Origin: Burkholderia cepacia
GTDB lineage: Bacteria > Pseudomonadota > Gammaproteobacteria > Burkholderiales > Burkholderiaceae
DNA: 64,000 nucleotides
Assembly (NCBI RefSeq): GCF_029962485.1
Contig: NZ_CP073639.1
Span: forward strand, 620,001-684,000
Direction of reading: 5' to 3'
A program made the translations under genes and the position numbers. Under the pieces are notes generated by a model, which was not told where the DNA came from, did no database searches, and saw nothing but the letters and a program-made list of their open reading frames with translations. Positions 1 to 8,292 of this stretch are shown one piece after another. Every line of letters begins with the position of its first letter. The stretch's first letter is position 1.

Positions 1-564
1 GCGATGCACGAATCGTTTGCCGGACTGCTTGGCGGCCTCGCGCTCGCGATCGCGCTCGTCTACCTGCTGATGGTCGTCAACTTCCAGTCGTGGCTCGACC
101 CGCTCGTGATCGTTGGCGGCCTGCCCGCGTCGCTTGCCGGCATCGCATGGATGCTGTTCGTCACGCGCACGACGCTGTCGGTGCCCGCGCTGACCGGCAC
201 GATCCTGTGCATCGGCATCGCGACCGCGAACAGCATCCTCGTCGTCAACGCGGCGCGCGAGCTGATCGCCGGCGGCGCGCCGCCGTGGCAGGCCGCGCTC
301 GATGCCGGTTTCAGCCGCTTCCGCCCGGTCGTGATGACCGCGCTCGCGATGCTGATCGGCATGCTGCCGATGGCGCTCGGCCTCGGCGACGGCGGCGAGC
401 AGAACGCGCCGCTCGGCCGCGCGGTGATCGGCGGGCTCGCGTTCGGCACGCTGTCGACGCTGCTGTTCGTGCCCGTCGTGTTCGGCTTCGTCCATGCGTG
501 GCTCGAACGACGCCGCAACGCGGCTGCCGCACGCCGCGCGCAGGACACGCCGGCGCTGCCCTGA
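1..564 (+). CDS. RND efflux permease, 3' end (5' cut by window)
   Basis: This is the C-terminal part of an inner-membrane resistance-nodulation-division pump, which uses the proton gradient to drive substrate export through an adaptor and an outer-membrane channel. The frame is open from base 1. The visible 187 residues contain the last hydrophobic segments of the second RND half, including the small-residue helix around IGIATANSILVVNAARE and the typical FRPVVMTALAMLIGMLPMALG stretch, and end in a basic cytoplasmic tail. An adaptor starts 50 bp after the stop and an outer-membrane factor follows, so the set forms a permease-adaptor-channel operon. Substrate class cannot be read from this fragment. 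Confidence 0.93.
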   Translation, partial: AMHESFAGLLGGLALAIALVYLLMVVNFQSWLDPLVIVGGLPASLAGIAWMLFVTRTTLSVPALTGTILCIGIATANSILVVNAARELIAGGAPPWQAALDAGFSRFRPVVMTALAMLIGMLPMALGLGDGGEQNAPLGRAVIGGLAFGTLSTLLFVPVVFGFVHAWLERRRNAAAARRAQDTPALP

Positions 565-613
565 GCGCGGTTTCACCTCGACTCCCCTCGACCCGCCCGA
601 CTTCGACCTCATC

Positions 614-1987
614 ATGAACGACTCGACCGAATCCCTCGCTCCGCCGCCGGCCGCCGCAGCGGACACGGCGTCCCCCGTCGCACGCGACGCGGCGCCCGCT
701 GCGGCGTCACCCCGGCGGCGCCGCAAGCTGACCGTGCCGCTCGTCGCGATCGCGGCGGCGGCCGCGCTGCTGGCCGCCGGCATCGTACCGCGCATCGATG
801 CGCGTGCCGCACAACGCGTGCAGGTGGCTGCCCAGCAGGCGCTACCGGTGTCGGTGATCCTGCCGGGTACCGCGCCCGCCGACCAGACGCTCACGCTGCC
901 GGGCGCGGTGATGCCGTATGCGGAGGCATCGATCTACGCACGCACGAGCGGCTATATCGCGCACTGGAGCGCCGACATTGGCGCGCACGTGAAGGCCGGC
1001 GCGACGCTCGCGCAGATCACGGCGCCCGACCTCGACGCGCAGTTGCGGCAGGCACGCGCCGACGCCGCGACCGCGCAGGCGAACTACGACTACGCGAAAT
1101 CGACCGCGCAGCGCTGGCAGGACATGCTGAAAACGCAATCGGTGTCGCAGCAGGACACCGATACGAAAGTCGCCGACATGAACGCGAAGCGCGCGATGCT
1201 GGCATCCGCGCAGGCAAACGTCGCGCACCTGACCGAGCTGGTGTCGTACGAATCGGTCACGGCGCCGTTCGACGGCGTGATCACCGCGCGCAACGTCGAA
1301 GTCGGCACGCTCGTCACCGCCGGCGGCACGCCCGGCAGCCCCGGATTGTCCGGCGAACTGTTCCATCTCGAACAGACCGGCACGCTGCGCGTGTTCGTCG
1401 ACGTGCCGCAGGACAGCGCAGCCGGCGTGACGACCGGCACGTCGGTGTTCCTCACCACGCAGCAGTATCCGGGCCGGCGCTTCGCCGCGCGCGTCGCGCG
1501 CAGCGCAGGCGCGATCGATCCGGTCACGCGCACGCTGCGCGTCGAAATCGACGTCGACAACGGCGATGGCGCGCTGATGCCCGGCGCGTATGCGCAAGCG
1601 CACTTGCTCGTGCCGAGCGCGGCCCCTGCGTTCGAGCTGCCGGTCAGCGCGCTGCTGTTCCGGCCGGCCGGCGTGACGGTCGCGACCGTCGCCGCGAACG
1701 GCACCACCGCGCTGAAGACCGTACAGATCGGGCGCGATTTCGGCACGCGTGTCGAGATCGTGTCGGGGCTCGCGGCGAGCGATCGCGTGATCGACAACCC
1801 GGGCGATTCGATCGCGGCCGGCGAGGTCGTGAAGGTCGTGTCGGTTGCGCACGGCGCGACGCCGGCCGTGCAAACCGGCCCGGCAACCGGTGTGAAGGCT
1901 GCGCCACGCACCGCTGCATCGACGCCGGCCACCGCCACTGCGCCCGCTTCGACGCCGGCGGTGGTTTCGACACCTGCCCGCGGCTGA
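614..1987 (+). CDS. RND efflux periplasmic adaptor (membrane fusion protein)
   Basis: This adaptor links the upstream permease to the downstream outer-membrane factor. The 457-residue protein has a Pro/Ala-rich cytoplasmic leader, one N-terminal membrane anchor (about residues 38-55), a lipoyl-like barrel with the ARTSGYIAHW segment, an alpha-helical hairpin rich in Ala, Gln and Lys, then the second lipoyl half (YESVTAPFDGVITARNVEVG) and beta-barrel domains. The frame is open further upstream, to 494, but that stretch overlaps the permease and encodes arginine-rich shadow sequence, so the ATG at 614 is preferred. The C-terminal tail is a low-complexity Ala/Thr/Pro run. The outer-membrane factor starts a few bases after the stop. 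Confidence 0.93.
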   Translation: MNDSTESLAPPPAAAADTASPVARDAAPAAASPRRRRKLTVPLVAIAAAAALLAAGIVPRIDARAAQRVQVAAQQALPVSVILPGTAPADQTLTLPGAVMPYAEASIYARTSGYIAHWSADIGAHVKAGATLAQITAPDLDAQLRQARADAATAQANYDYAKSTAQRWQDMLKTQSVSQQDTDTKVADMNAKRAMLASAQANVAHLTELVSYESVTAPFDGVITARNVEVGTLVTAGGTPGSPGLSGELFHLEQTGTLRVFVDVPQDSAAGVTTGTSVFLTTQQYPGRRFAARVARSAGAIDPVTRTLRVEIDVDNGDGALMPGAYAQAHLLVPSAAPAFELPVSALLFRPAGVTVATVAANGTTALKTVQIGRDFGTRVEIVSGLAASDRVIDNPGDSIAAGEVVKVVSVAHGATPAVQTGPATGVKAAPRTAASTPATATAPASTPAVVSTPARG

Positions 1988-2018
1988 TCCGCCGATGAAA
2001 AACCGCGAGAGATCCGTC

Positions 2019-3563
2019 ATGTGCTTCCTTCGTCCGCTCCCGTTCGCCCGCCGCGTCGTCGCGCTCGGCGTCGCTGCCTCATTGACCGCGTTGTCCGCAT
2101 GCTCGACGCTGCCAGCCTATTCACCGCCCTCGGTCGTGGTGCCTGCGCACTATGCGGGCGTACCGGCATCGGGCGTACCGGCATCGGGCACACCGGCTTC
2201 GGGCGCACCAAGCGCCCAGTCCGGCTGGAATGTCGCGGCACCGGCCGATGCCGCTTCGCGCGGCGCGTGGTGGACCGTCTTCAACGACGCCGCCCTAAAC
2301 ACACTCGAAGCGCGCGTCGACATCTCGAACCAGACCGTGAAGAAAGCCGTCGCCGATCTCCAGCAGGCGCGCGCGATGGTCGACTACCAGCATGCCGGGT
2401 TCCTGCCGACCGTCACGGCCGGCGTCGCGCAGAGCCGCGCGCGCATCTCGCAGAACAAGCTCGGCTCGTCGCTCGCCGGCAAGACGACACCCGACTATCA
2501 GGCCGGCGTGGCCGCAAGCTGGGAGCCCGACCTGTTCGGCCGCGTGCGCGACGCCGTGACGGGCGCGCAGGCAAATGCCGACGCGAGCGCGGCCGATCTG
2601 CAGGCCGTGAAGCTGTCGGTGACGGCCGAGCTTGCGACCGACTATTTCGCGCTGCGCTCGCTCGATACGCAAAAGCAGTTGCTCGACGATACCGTGCACG
2701 CGTATGCGGATGCACTGAAGCTGCTGAAACAGCAGCTCGCGGCCGGTGCGATCGACGCGTCGGCCGTCGCGCAGGCCGAGACGCAGCTCGAAGCGACGCA
2801 GACGCAGGACACCGACATCGACGCCTCGCGCGCGCAGCTCCAGCATGCGCTCGCGACGCTCGTCGGCGAAAGCGCGTCGACCTTCACGCTACCGCCGCGC
2901 GTGCAGGCGTTCGACGTACCCGCGATCCCGGCCGGCGTGCCGTCGCAACTGCTCGAACGACGGCCCGACATCGCGGCGGCCGAGCGCCGCGTCGCGGCTG
3001 CGAATGCGCAGATCGGCGAGGCGCGCGCCGCGTTCTTTCCCGATCTCGTGCTGTCGGCGAGCGCGGGGCTCGAAAGCGGATTCTTCGCGCCGTGGCTGAC
3101 CGCGCCGAGCCTGTTCTGGTCGCTCGGCTCGCAGCTTGCCGGCACGCTGTTCGACGGCGGGCGCCGCAGCGCGTCGCTGCGCGCCGCGCACGCGCAATAC
3201 GACGGCACCGTCGCCGATTACAGGCAAACCGTACTCGCCGCGTTCCAGCAGGTCGAGGATCAACTGTCCGCGCTCGATGCGCTCGCGTCGGAAGCCAACA
3301 GCCAGCAGCGCGCGACCGATGCCGCCGACCTGTCGCTGAAACTGACGACCAACCGCTTCAACGCGGGCGCCGTCAGCTACCTCGACGTCGTGACCGCGCA
3401 GACGATCGCGCTGTCGAACCGACGCCTTGCCGACCAGATCGCCGCGCGCCGGATGGAGGCGGCGGTTACGCTGCTGACGGCGCTCGGCGGCGGCTGGAAC
3501 AAGCGGGTGGATGCGGAGGCAACGACTGCCGCGCCCACGGCTGTTACGCCGCCGGCGTCCTGA
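2019..3563 (+). CDS. RND outer-membrane factor lipoprotein (NodT/OprM type)
   Basis: This is a TolC-like outer-membrane channel that completes the first efflux system. The 514-residue form begins at the ATG at 2019, which has a GAGAGA ribosome-binding site; an in-frame ATG at 1995 lacks one. The signal peptide ends in a lipobox (ALSAC, Cys28), so it is a lipoprotein. Two internally repeated coiled-coil and barrel halves follow, with the family phrases LLERRPDIAAAERRVAAANAQIGEARAAFFP and TLFDGGRR. Just after the Cys is a short tandem repeat (GVPAS units, see repeat entry). The gene ends convergently, overlapping the histidine kinase 3' end by 20 bp. Confidence 0.94.
   Translation: MCFLRPLPFARRVVALGVAASLTALSACSTLPAYSPPSVVVPAHYAGVPASGVPASGTPASGAPSAQSGWNVAAPADAASRGAWWTVFNDAALNTLEARVDISNQTVKKAVADLQQARAMVDYQHAGFLPTVTAGVAQSRARISQNKLGSSLAGKTTPDYQAGVAASWEPDLFGRVRDAVTGAQANADASAADLQAVKLSVTAELATDYFALRSLDTQKQLLDDTVHAYADALKLLKQQLAAGAIDASAVAQAETQLEATQTQDTDIDASRAQLQHALATLVGESASTFTLPPRVQAFDVPAIPAGVPSQLLERRPDIAAAERRVAAANAQIGEARAAFFPDLVLSASAGLESGFFAPWLTAPSLFWSLGSQLAGTLFDGGRRSASLRAAHAQYDGTVADYRQTVLAAFQQVEDQLSALDALASEANSQQRATDAADLSLKLTTNRFNAGAVSYLDVVTAQTIALSNRRLADQIAARRMEAAVTLLTALGGGWNKRVDAEATTAAPTAVTPPAS
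2156..2215 (+). repeat. Four copies of a 15-bp in-frame tandem repeat
   Basis: About four copies of a 15-bp unit (consensus GGCGTACCGGCATCG, the later copies diverged) encode the pentapeptide series GVPAS-GVPAS-GTPAS-GAPS near the N-terminus of the mature outer-membrane lipoprotein. The unit length is a multiple of three, so copy-number change would lengthen or shorten the linker without frameshift. Confidence 0.75.
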
Positions 3564-5025
3564 CAAACGTGAGGATGAACCGCGTGCCGGCCGTGTCGCT
3601 TTCGACGCGCGCGGTGCCACCGTGGAGTTCCATCACCGAGCGCACGATCGCGAGCCCGAGCCCGGCCGTGCCGCCCGGCACGCCGCCGCTGCGCGCGGGA
3701 TCGCCGCGCACGAAGCGATCGAAGATGCGCGGCAGCAACGCGGAATCGATCGGCTCGCCCGGGTTCGCGACGACGACGCGCACCGCGTCCGCCGTTTCGT
3801 CGACGCTCAGGGCGATGACGCCGCCTGCCGGCGTGTAGCGCAGCGCGTTCGCGAGCAGGTTGCTGACCGCGCGGCGAAACAGTTCGAGATCGGCGGTCAG
3901 CCGGCCGTGCCCGTCGACGCGCAGCGTCGAGCCCGCTTCATCGGCCAGCCCCTCGAAATAGCCGGCGATGCGCTCCAGCTCCTCATGCACGTCGAATGCG
4001 CGCTGCCGCGTGACGAAGCCGGGATGCTCGGCGCGCGCAAGAAACAGCACGTTCTCGATCATCCGCGCGAGACGGTCGTATTCCTCGAGATTCGATTCGA
4101 GCAGCGTCTGGTATTCGTCGACGGAACGCGGCCGCGCGAGCGCCACCTCGGTCGCGCCGCGCATGTTGTTCAGTGGCGTACGCAAGTCGTGCGCGAGATC
4201 CGCGCTGAATTGCGACAGGTGCCCGAACGCCTGCTGCAGGCGGCCGAGCATCGCGTTCTGTGCGTCGACGAGTGCAGTCAGCTCGCGCGGCGCGCGTGAC
4301 GCGTCGAGCCGCGTATCGAGCTTGTCGACGGTGATCCGTCCCGTGTTCGCGACGATCTCGCGCAGCGGCGCGAGCGACTTGCGGATCAGCCAGTAACTGA
4401 ACAGCATCGCGAACAGCGCGCCGAGGCCGCCGGCGATCTTCAGCTTGTCGCGGTAGCCGTCGAGCAGCTCGGCGCGATCGCACATGTTGCGCGCGATCGC
4501 GATCCGGATCTTCGTATGGTCGCGCAGCGCCGCATCGGTGACGACGCCACGCACGGACGTGCCGCCGTCGGCGGTCCACGTCACGATCCGGTCGGCGGTG
4601 ATCCGTTCGTTCGCGGGCACGGGCGTCGCGTGCGGCGGCAACAGGTCGGCATCGGGCAATGCGGGCCGCGCGGACGACGACGCGCCCGGCAAGGCATCCG
4701 GCAAATCCTCGAGTTCGGTGCGCTCGACGTTGTGGCGCGCGAGCACGTTGCCCTGCGCGTCGACGACGGCGATCGACAGCGCCGCGTTGCCGAGCACCTG
4801 GCTCGTCAGCCGGTCCGCATGCGTGCGCACCGCGTCGAGCGAATCGAGTTCGCCCGCGAGCCGCCGTGTATGCCGTGCGGCGAGCACGATGTCGAGGTCG
4901 TCCTGCGTGCTGACCTGCCGTTCGAGGCCCGTGTACACGTACGTGCCGACGAGCGCAAACACGGCGAAGGTGGTCGCGCCGAACGCGAGCGCGAGCGTCG
5001 CGCCGAGCGAGCGGCCGAGCGTCAT
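3544..5025 (-). CDS. Sensor histidine kinase, heavy-metal (CusS/IrlS) type
   Basis: This is the membrane sensor of a two-component system. The 493-residue protein has two transmembrane helices (about 10-30 and 190-212) flanking a periplasmic domain, then a HAMP linker, a HisKA domain with the H-box [11 protein letters not shown] (phospho-acceptor His279), and a HATPase domain with NLLANALRY and the [10 protein letters not shown] glycine box. Domain order, length and the [12 protein letters not shown] sequence after the H-box match the CusS/IrlS/CopS metal-sensor subfamily. Its start overlaps the response regulator stop by 4 bp (ATGA), indicating translational coupling. The metal or stress sensed is not evident; control of the neighbouring RND operon is an inference from position. 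Confidence 0.94.
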   Translation of the reverse strand: MTLGRSLGATLALAFGATTFAVFALVGTYVYTGLERQVSTQDDLDIVLAARHTRRLAGELDSLDAVRTHADRLTSQVLGNAALSIAVVDAQGNVLARHNVERTELEDLPDALPGASSSARPALPDADLLPPHATPVPANERITADRIVTWTADGGTSVRGVVTDAALRDHTKIRIAIARNMCDRAELLDGYRDKLKIAGGLGALFAMLFSYWLIRKSLAPLREIVANTGRITVDKLDTRLDASRAPRELTALVDAQNAMLGRLQQAFGHLSQFSADLAHDLRTPLNNMRGATEVALARPRSVDEYQTLLESNLEEYDRLARMIENVLFLARAEHPGFVTRQRAFDVHEELERIAGYFEGLADEAGSTLRVDGHGRLTADLELFRRAVSNLLANALRYTPAGGVIALSVDETADAVRVVVANPGEPIDSALLPRIFDRFVRGDPARSGGVPGGTAGLGLAIVRSVMELHGGTARVESDTAGTRFILTFVRTPAA

Positions 5026-5699
5026 GCGCCGTCCTTCGGCTCGAGCACGTAGCCGACGCCGCGCACCGTATGGATCAGCTTGACCGCGAAATCGTCGTCG
5101 ATCTTCGCGCGCAGCCGCCGGATCGCGACTTCAACGACGTTGGTGTCGCTGTCGAAATTCATGTCCCACACGTACGACGCGATCTGCGTGCGACTCAGCA
5201 CCTCGCCCTGCCGGCGCGCAAGCAGCTGCAGCAACGAGAATTCGCGCGGTGTCAGGTCGATCCGCACGGTGCCGCGCTTCACGCGACGGCGCACGACGTC
5301 GATCTCCAGGTCGCCCACCGCAATGCGCTCCGTCTCGCGCGGCGGCCCGCGGCGCGCGAGCGTGCGGATGCGCGCGAGCAGCTCGACGAACGCGAACGGC
5401 TTCACGAGATAGTCGTCGGCGCCGAGTTCGAGGCCGTGCACGCGGTCCTGCACGTCGTCGCGCGCGGTCAGGAACAGCACGGGCGTCGCATGCGTGTCGC
5501 GCAGCCGCTTCAGCACGCTCCAGCCATCGAGCACCGGCAGCATCACGTCGAGCACGATCACGTCGTAGCTCTCTTCCTGCGCGAGCGTCAGCCCCTCGCC
5601 GCCGTCCTTCGCGAGGTCGACGCTGAAACCGGATTCCTCGAGCCCCTTCTTCAGGTACGCGCCGGTCTTCGGTTCGTCTTCGACTATCAGGATGCGCAT
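5022..5699 (-). CDS. OmpR-family response regulator, heavy-metal (CusR/CopR) type
   Basis: This is the DNA-binding partner of the adjacent kinase. Starting at the ATG at 5699, preceded by a GGAG site, the protein is 225 residues, the usual length for CusR-like regulators; an in-frame upstream start would add ten residues. The receiver domain shows the acidic pocket (VEDEP), phospho-acceptor Asp51 (VLDVMLP), and the conserved T78 and K100 (LVKPF). The winged-helix effector domain has the signature [19 protein letters not shown] and ends with [12 protein letters not shown] 22-bp palindrome about 90 bp upstream is its probable autoregulatory site. Confidence 0.95.
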   Translation of the reverse strand: MRILIVEDEPKTGAYLKKGLEESGFSVDLAKDGGEGLTLAQEESYDVIVLDVMLPVLDGWSVLKRLRDTHATPVLFLTARDDVQDRVHGLELGADDYLVKPFAFVELLARIRTLARRGPPRETERIAVGDLEIDVVRRRVKRGTVRIDLTPREFSLLQLLARRQGEVLSRTQIASYVWDMNFDSDTNVVEVAIRRLRAKIDDDFAVKLIHTVRGVGYVLEPKDGA

Positions 5700-5787
5700 G
5701 ATCGGCTCCGTCGCATTCGGTGATGACATGCGCCGATGTTACCGGGAAACGGGGCGAGCGCGCCGCCCCGCGCCCGCGCGAGACGGC

Positions 5788-5809
5788 CTGATTACGAAAC
5801 TGTAATCAG
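5788..5809. promoter_or_regulatory. Perfect inverted repeat, probable response-regulator operator
   Basis: CTGATTAC-gaaact-GTAATCAG is a perfect 8-bp inverted repeat with a 6-nt spacer, between the divergent response regulator and DUF4148 genes. It resembles the TTAC(N6-8)GTAA boxes bound by CopR/CusR-type regulators. Its position fits autoregulation and possibly control of the DUF4148 gene. Binding by this particular regulator is inferred. Confidence 0.6.
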
Positions 5810-5899
5810 CGGGTCAGTGTTGTGACTGCTGCGGAAACCAGAATGGGATACGTGGGTCCGCCCCACTTGCCCGTTCGTTCAACCACCCAGGAGTCCGCC

Positions 5900-6157
5900 A
5901 TGAAACTCGTCGCCGCTTTCGTCGTCGCCACCCTGAGCCTGCCGTTCGGCACGCAGGCCTTCGCCCAGTCCACGCAAGCACCGATCACGCGCGCGGAAGT
6001 GCGCCAGCAGCTGATCGATGCCGAAGCCAACGGCCTGCTGCCGTCGAACCGCAACGACTATCCGCCGTCGCAGTCCGAAATCGCGCGCAACCGCCAGCTT
6101 TACGCGCTCGCGCATCCCGATGCGGCGCCGGTCGCGACGGCTTCGACGGGAAATTGA
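5900..6157 (+). CDS. DUF4148 small exported protein
   Basis: This 85-residue protein has a clear signal peptide (MKLVAAFVVATLSLPFGTQAFA) followed by the short DUF4148 domain: TRAEVRQQLIDAEANGLLPSNRNDYPPS, then a second short helical segment. DUF4148 peptides are small periplasmic proteins of unknown function, very common in Burkholderia. The ATG at 5900 follows a CAGGAG site; an in-frame start 78 bp upstream would add sequence that breaks the signal peptide. It is divergent from the metal-type two-component genes and may share the palindromic operator. Confidence 0.9.
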   Translation: MKLVAAFVVATLSLPFGTQAFAQSTQAPITRAEVRQQLIDAEANGLLPSNRNDYPPSQSEIARNRQLYALAHPDAAPVATASTGN

Positions 6158-6457
6158 TCTCGGCATATTACCGACAGCCGGCTGACAACCCGATGTCGTG
6201 CCCGCCCTGCATGTGTCTGCATCTTCCGCGGCGCGCGCTGCCGCGCCGGCGGAATCCCTTTTCAATCAAGCGTGTGGCCGCACCGCACGGACCGCCGGAA
6301 TACCGCTTAATGATCGCCCGACGCGCGCGAAACCCGCGCTCGATCATCCCGCCCGAAGCCCCGCTATTTTTCGAAATCGGGCGTTACGCCCCGGTAATTC
6401 CCATTCATCCGACCTTCCACTAGATTGAAGGCGTTCCCAGCGCAATGAGGTGCAAGG
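6158..6457. other. Gene-free interval of 300 bp
   Basis: It lies between the DUF4148 gene and the next small secreted protein. The only ORFs are short and out of character. I see no hairpin or operator that I can support; it presumably holds the promoter of the downstream gene. Confidence 0.5.
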
Positions 6458-6784
6458 ATGAATGCGAAACAATGGGCCGTGATCGGCTCGGGCGTGCTGG
6501 CCGCATGCCTCTCCATCCAGCCGGCGATGGCCGGTATCTTGATCGGCTTCGGCATCGCGGCCCCGGCCCCCGTCTATGTCGCCCCCGCGCCCGTCTATGT
6601 CGCGCCGCCGCCTGTCGTCGTACCGGCACCGCCGGTCGCTTACGCACCCTATGCACCGGCTGTCGTGGCCGCGCCCGTGATGGTGCCGACGGTCGGCATC
6701 TCGCTCGGCTGGCACGGCGGCCGTTATTGGGACGGCCGCCGCTGGTGGGGGCGCCAGGACTGGGCCGCGCATCACCGCTGGTAA
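6458..6784 (+). CDS. Small secreted Pro/Val-rich protein, unknown function
   Basis: The 108-residue product has an N-terminal signal peptide (cleavage near AMA-GI), then a repetitive middle of PAPVYVA and PPPVVVPAPP units, and a C-terminal aromatic/basic segment (GRYWDGRRWWGRQDWAAHHRW). Similar short proteins with Pro/Val/Tyr repeats and a Trp-rich end are frequent in Burkholderia as hypothetical exported proteins. The architecture suggests an envelope-associated peptide. No enzymatic motif is visible. It is monocistronic. Confidence 0.8.
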   Translation: MNAKQWAVIGSGVLAACLSIQPAMAGILIGFGIAAPAPVYVAPAPVYVAPPPVVVPAPPVAYAPYAPAVVAAPVMVPTVGISLGWHGGRYWDGRRWWGRQDWAAHHRW

Positions 6785-6982
6785 GCCGCATTACCCGAGG
6801 CGCCGCGCGCGGCGCGCCGTCGATCGGCCCGCCGCGCTCGCCTCGATCGTTCGCCGACCGTTTCGACGACGAGCGCCGTGCCGCCTGCCCTCGCACGCGG
6901 CGCCGGCCCGTTGCCCCACACACGGCATCCCGGTAGCCGTTCCTTCCACCCGATTCGCTTCCCTATACTCAGGAGTCCTGTC

Positions 6983-7030
6983 ATGTCTGTCACTTGCGCG
7001 ATTCGTCGTCCACGCCGGGGGCAGACATGA
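6983..7030 (+). CDS. Possible 15-residue leader ORF coupled to the efflux adaptor
   Basis: A good ribosome-binding site (AGGAG at 6971-6975) is followed by an ATG at 6983 opening a 15-codon frame, MSVTCAIRRPRRGQT, rich in Arg codons. Its TGA overlaps the adaptor ATG in an ATGA at 7027-7030. The adaptor itself has only a weak site, so it may depend on translation of this leader. It could also be chance; no conservation test was possible. Confidence 0.35.
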   Translation: MSVTCAIRRPRRGQT

Positions 7031-8271
7031 GCGAACCCCGATCCACGCCGCCGGCGCGGCGCCGCACGCGCCGCTGGATCGTCGCCGGCGTGCTGGCCGT
7101 GCCGGTCGCGCTGATCGTGTTCCACCTGCTCCGCGAGACGAAGCCGGCCCGCGCCGCGCCAGCCCAGGTCGTCAGCGTCGCGACCGCGACGACGGGCGAC
7201 ATGCCGGTCGTGCTGAACGAACTCGGCACCGTCACGCCGGTCGCGACCGTCACCGTGCTGCCGCAACTGAGCGGCTATCTGACCGACGTCGGCTATCGCG
7301 AAGGGCAGGAGGTCGGCAAAGGCCAGTTTCTCGCGCAGATCGATCCGCGTCAGTACCAGATCAGCAAGCAGCAGGCGCAGGCCCAGCTCGCGAAGGACGA
7401 GGCGAGCCTCGCGCAGGCACGCGCCGATCTCGCCCGCTATGCGCAGCTCGCCGAGCACAAGTCGATCGCCGACCAGACCTACCAGGATGCGCAGTTCACC
7501 GTGAAGCAGGACGAGGCAGCCGCCCAGGCCGACCGCGCGAACATCGCGCAATACGATCTCGATCTCGCGTATTGCCATATCACCGCGCCGGTGGCCGGCC
7601 GCGTCGGGCTGCGGCTCGTCGATCCGGGCAACTACGTGACGTCGTCGAGTTCGACGGGCATCGTCGTGATCACGCAGATGAAGCCGATGACCGTGCAGTT
7701 CACGGTGCCGCAAAACGCGTTGTCGGCTGTGATCCGCCGCGTCGGCGCGGGCGCGACCTTGCCCGTGACCGTCTATTCCAGCGACGACGACAAGCAGGTC
7801 GCCACCGGCACGCTGTACGCGATCGGCAACCAGATGGCGACCGCGACGGGCACCGTCACGCTGCGCGCGACGTTCGCGAACGACGACGAAGCGCTGTTTC
7901 CGAACGAATTCGTCAACGTGCGGCTCGGCGTCGATACGCTGCACGACGCGGTGCTCGTGCCGACCGCCGCGGTGCAGAACGGCGCGCCGGGCGATTTCGT
8001 GTATCTCGTCAACCCGAACCGGACGGTGTCGGTGCATAAGGTCACGCTCGGGCCGGGCAACGGCCGCTCGACCGCGATCGTCGCGGGGCTTGCCGCCGGG
8101 CAGCAGGTCGTGACCGACGGCGTCGACCGCCTCAGCGACGGCGCGGCGATCCGTATCGCATCGAACCGGGCCGGCGGCACGCAACCGGCTTCCGGCGCTG
8201 CGGCGGACCCGCTGCCACGCCATGCCGGTCATCCCCCTGCCGTAGCGGGCGCGGCATCCGGCGCGGCCTGA
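7027..8271 (+). CDS. mdtA: MdtA/MuxA-type RND periplasmic adaptor
   Basis: This membrane fusion protein belongs to a four-gene multidrug efflux operon. The 414-residue protein has an N-terminal basic segment and one membrane anchor (about 18-34), then the MdtA-like lipoyl domain (VTVLPQLSGYLTDVGYREGQEVGKGQFLAQIDPRQY), a coiled-coil hairpin, the second lipoyl half (YCHITAPVAGRVGLRLVDPGNYV) and barrel domains. A TTG at 6994 would extend the frame, but the ATG at 7027 gives the normal N-terminus. The order adaptor, two distinct permeases, outer-membrane factor matches mdtABC/muxABC-opmB operons; the symbol is by family, not proven orthology. Confidence 0.93.
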   Translation: MSEPRSTPPARRRTRRWIVAGVLAVPVALIVFHLLRETKPARAAPAQVVSVATATTGDMPVVLNELGTVTPVATVTVLPQLSGYLTDVGYREGQEVGKGQFLAQIDPRQYQISKQQAQAQLAKDEASLAQARADLARYAQLAEHKSIADQTYQDAQFTVKQDEAAAQADRANIAQYDLDLAYCHITAPVAGRVGLRLVDPGNYVTSSSSTGIVVITQMKPMTVQFTVPQNALSAVIRRVGAGATLPVTVYSSDDDKQVATGTLYAIGNQMATATGTVTLRATFANDDEALFPNEFVNVRLGVDTLHDAVLVPTAAVQNGAPGDFVYLVNPNRTVSVHKVTLGPGNGRSTAIVAGLAAGQQVVTDGVDRLSDGAAIRIASNRAGGTQPASGAAADPLPRHAGHPPAVAGAASGAA

Positions 8272-8292
8272 CGAGAGACGCCCCCCGACAAG

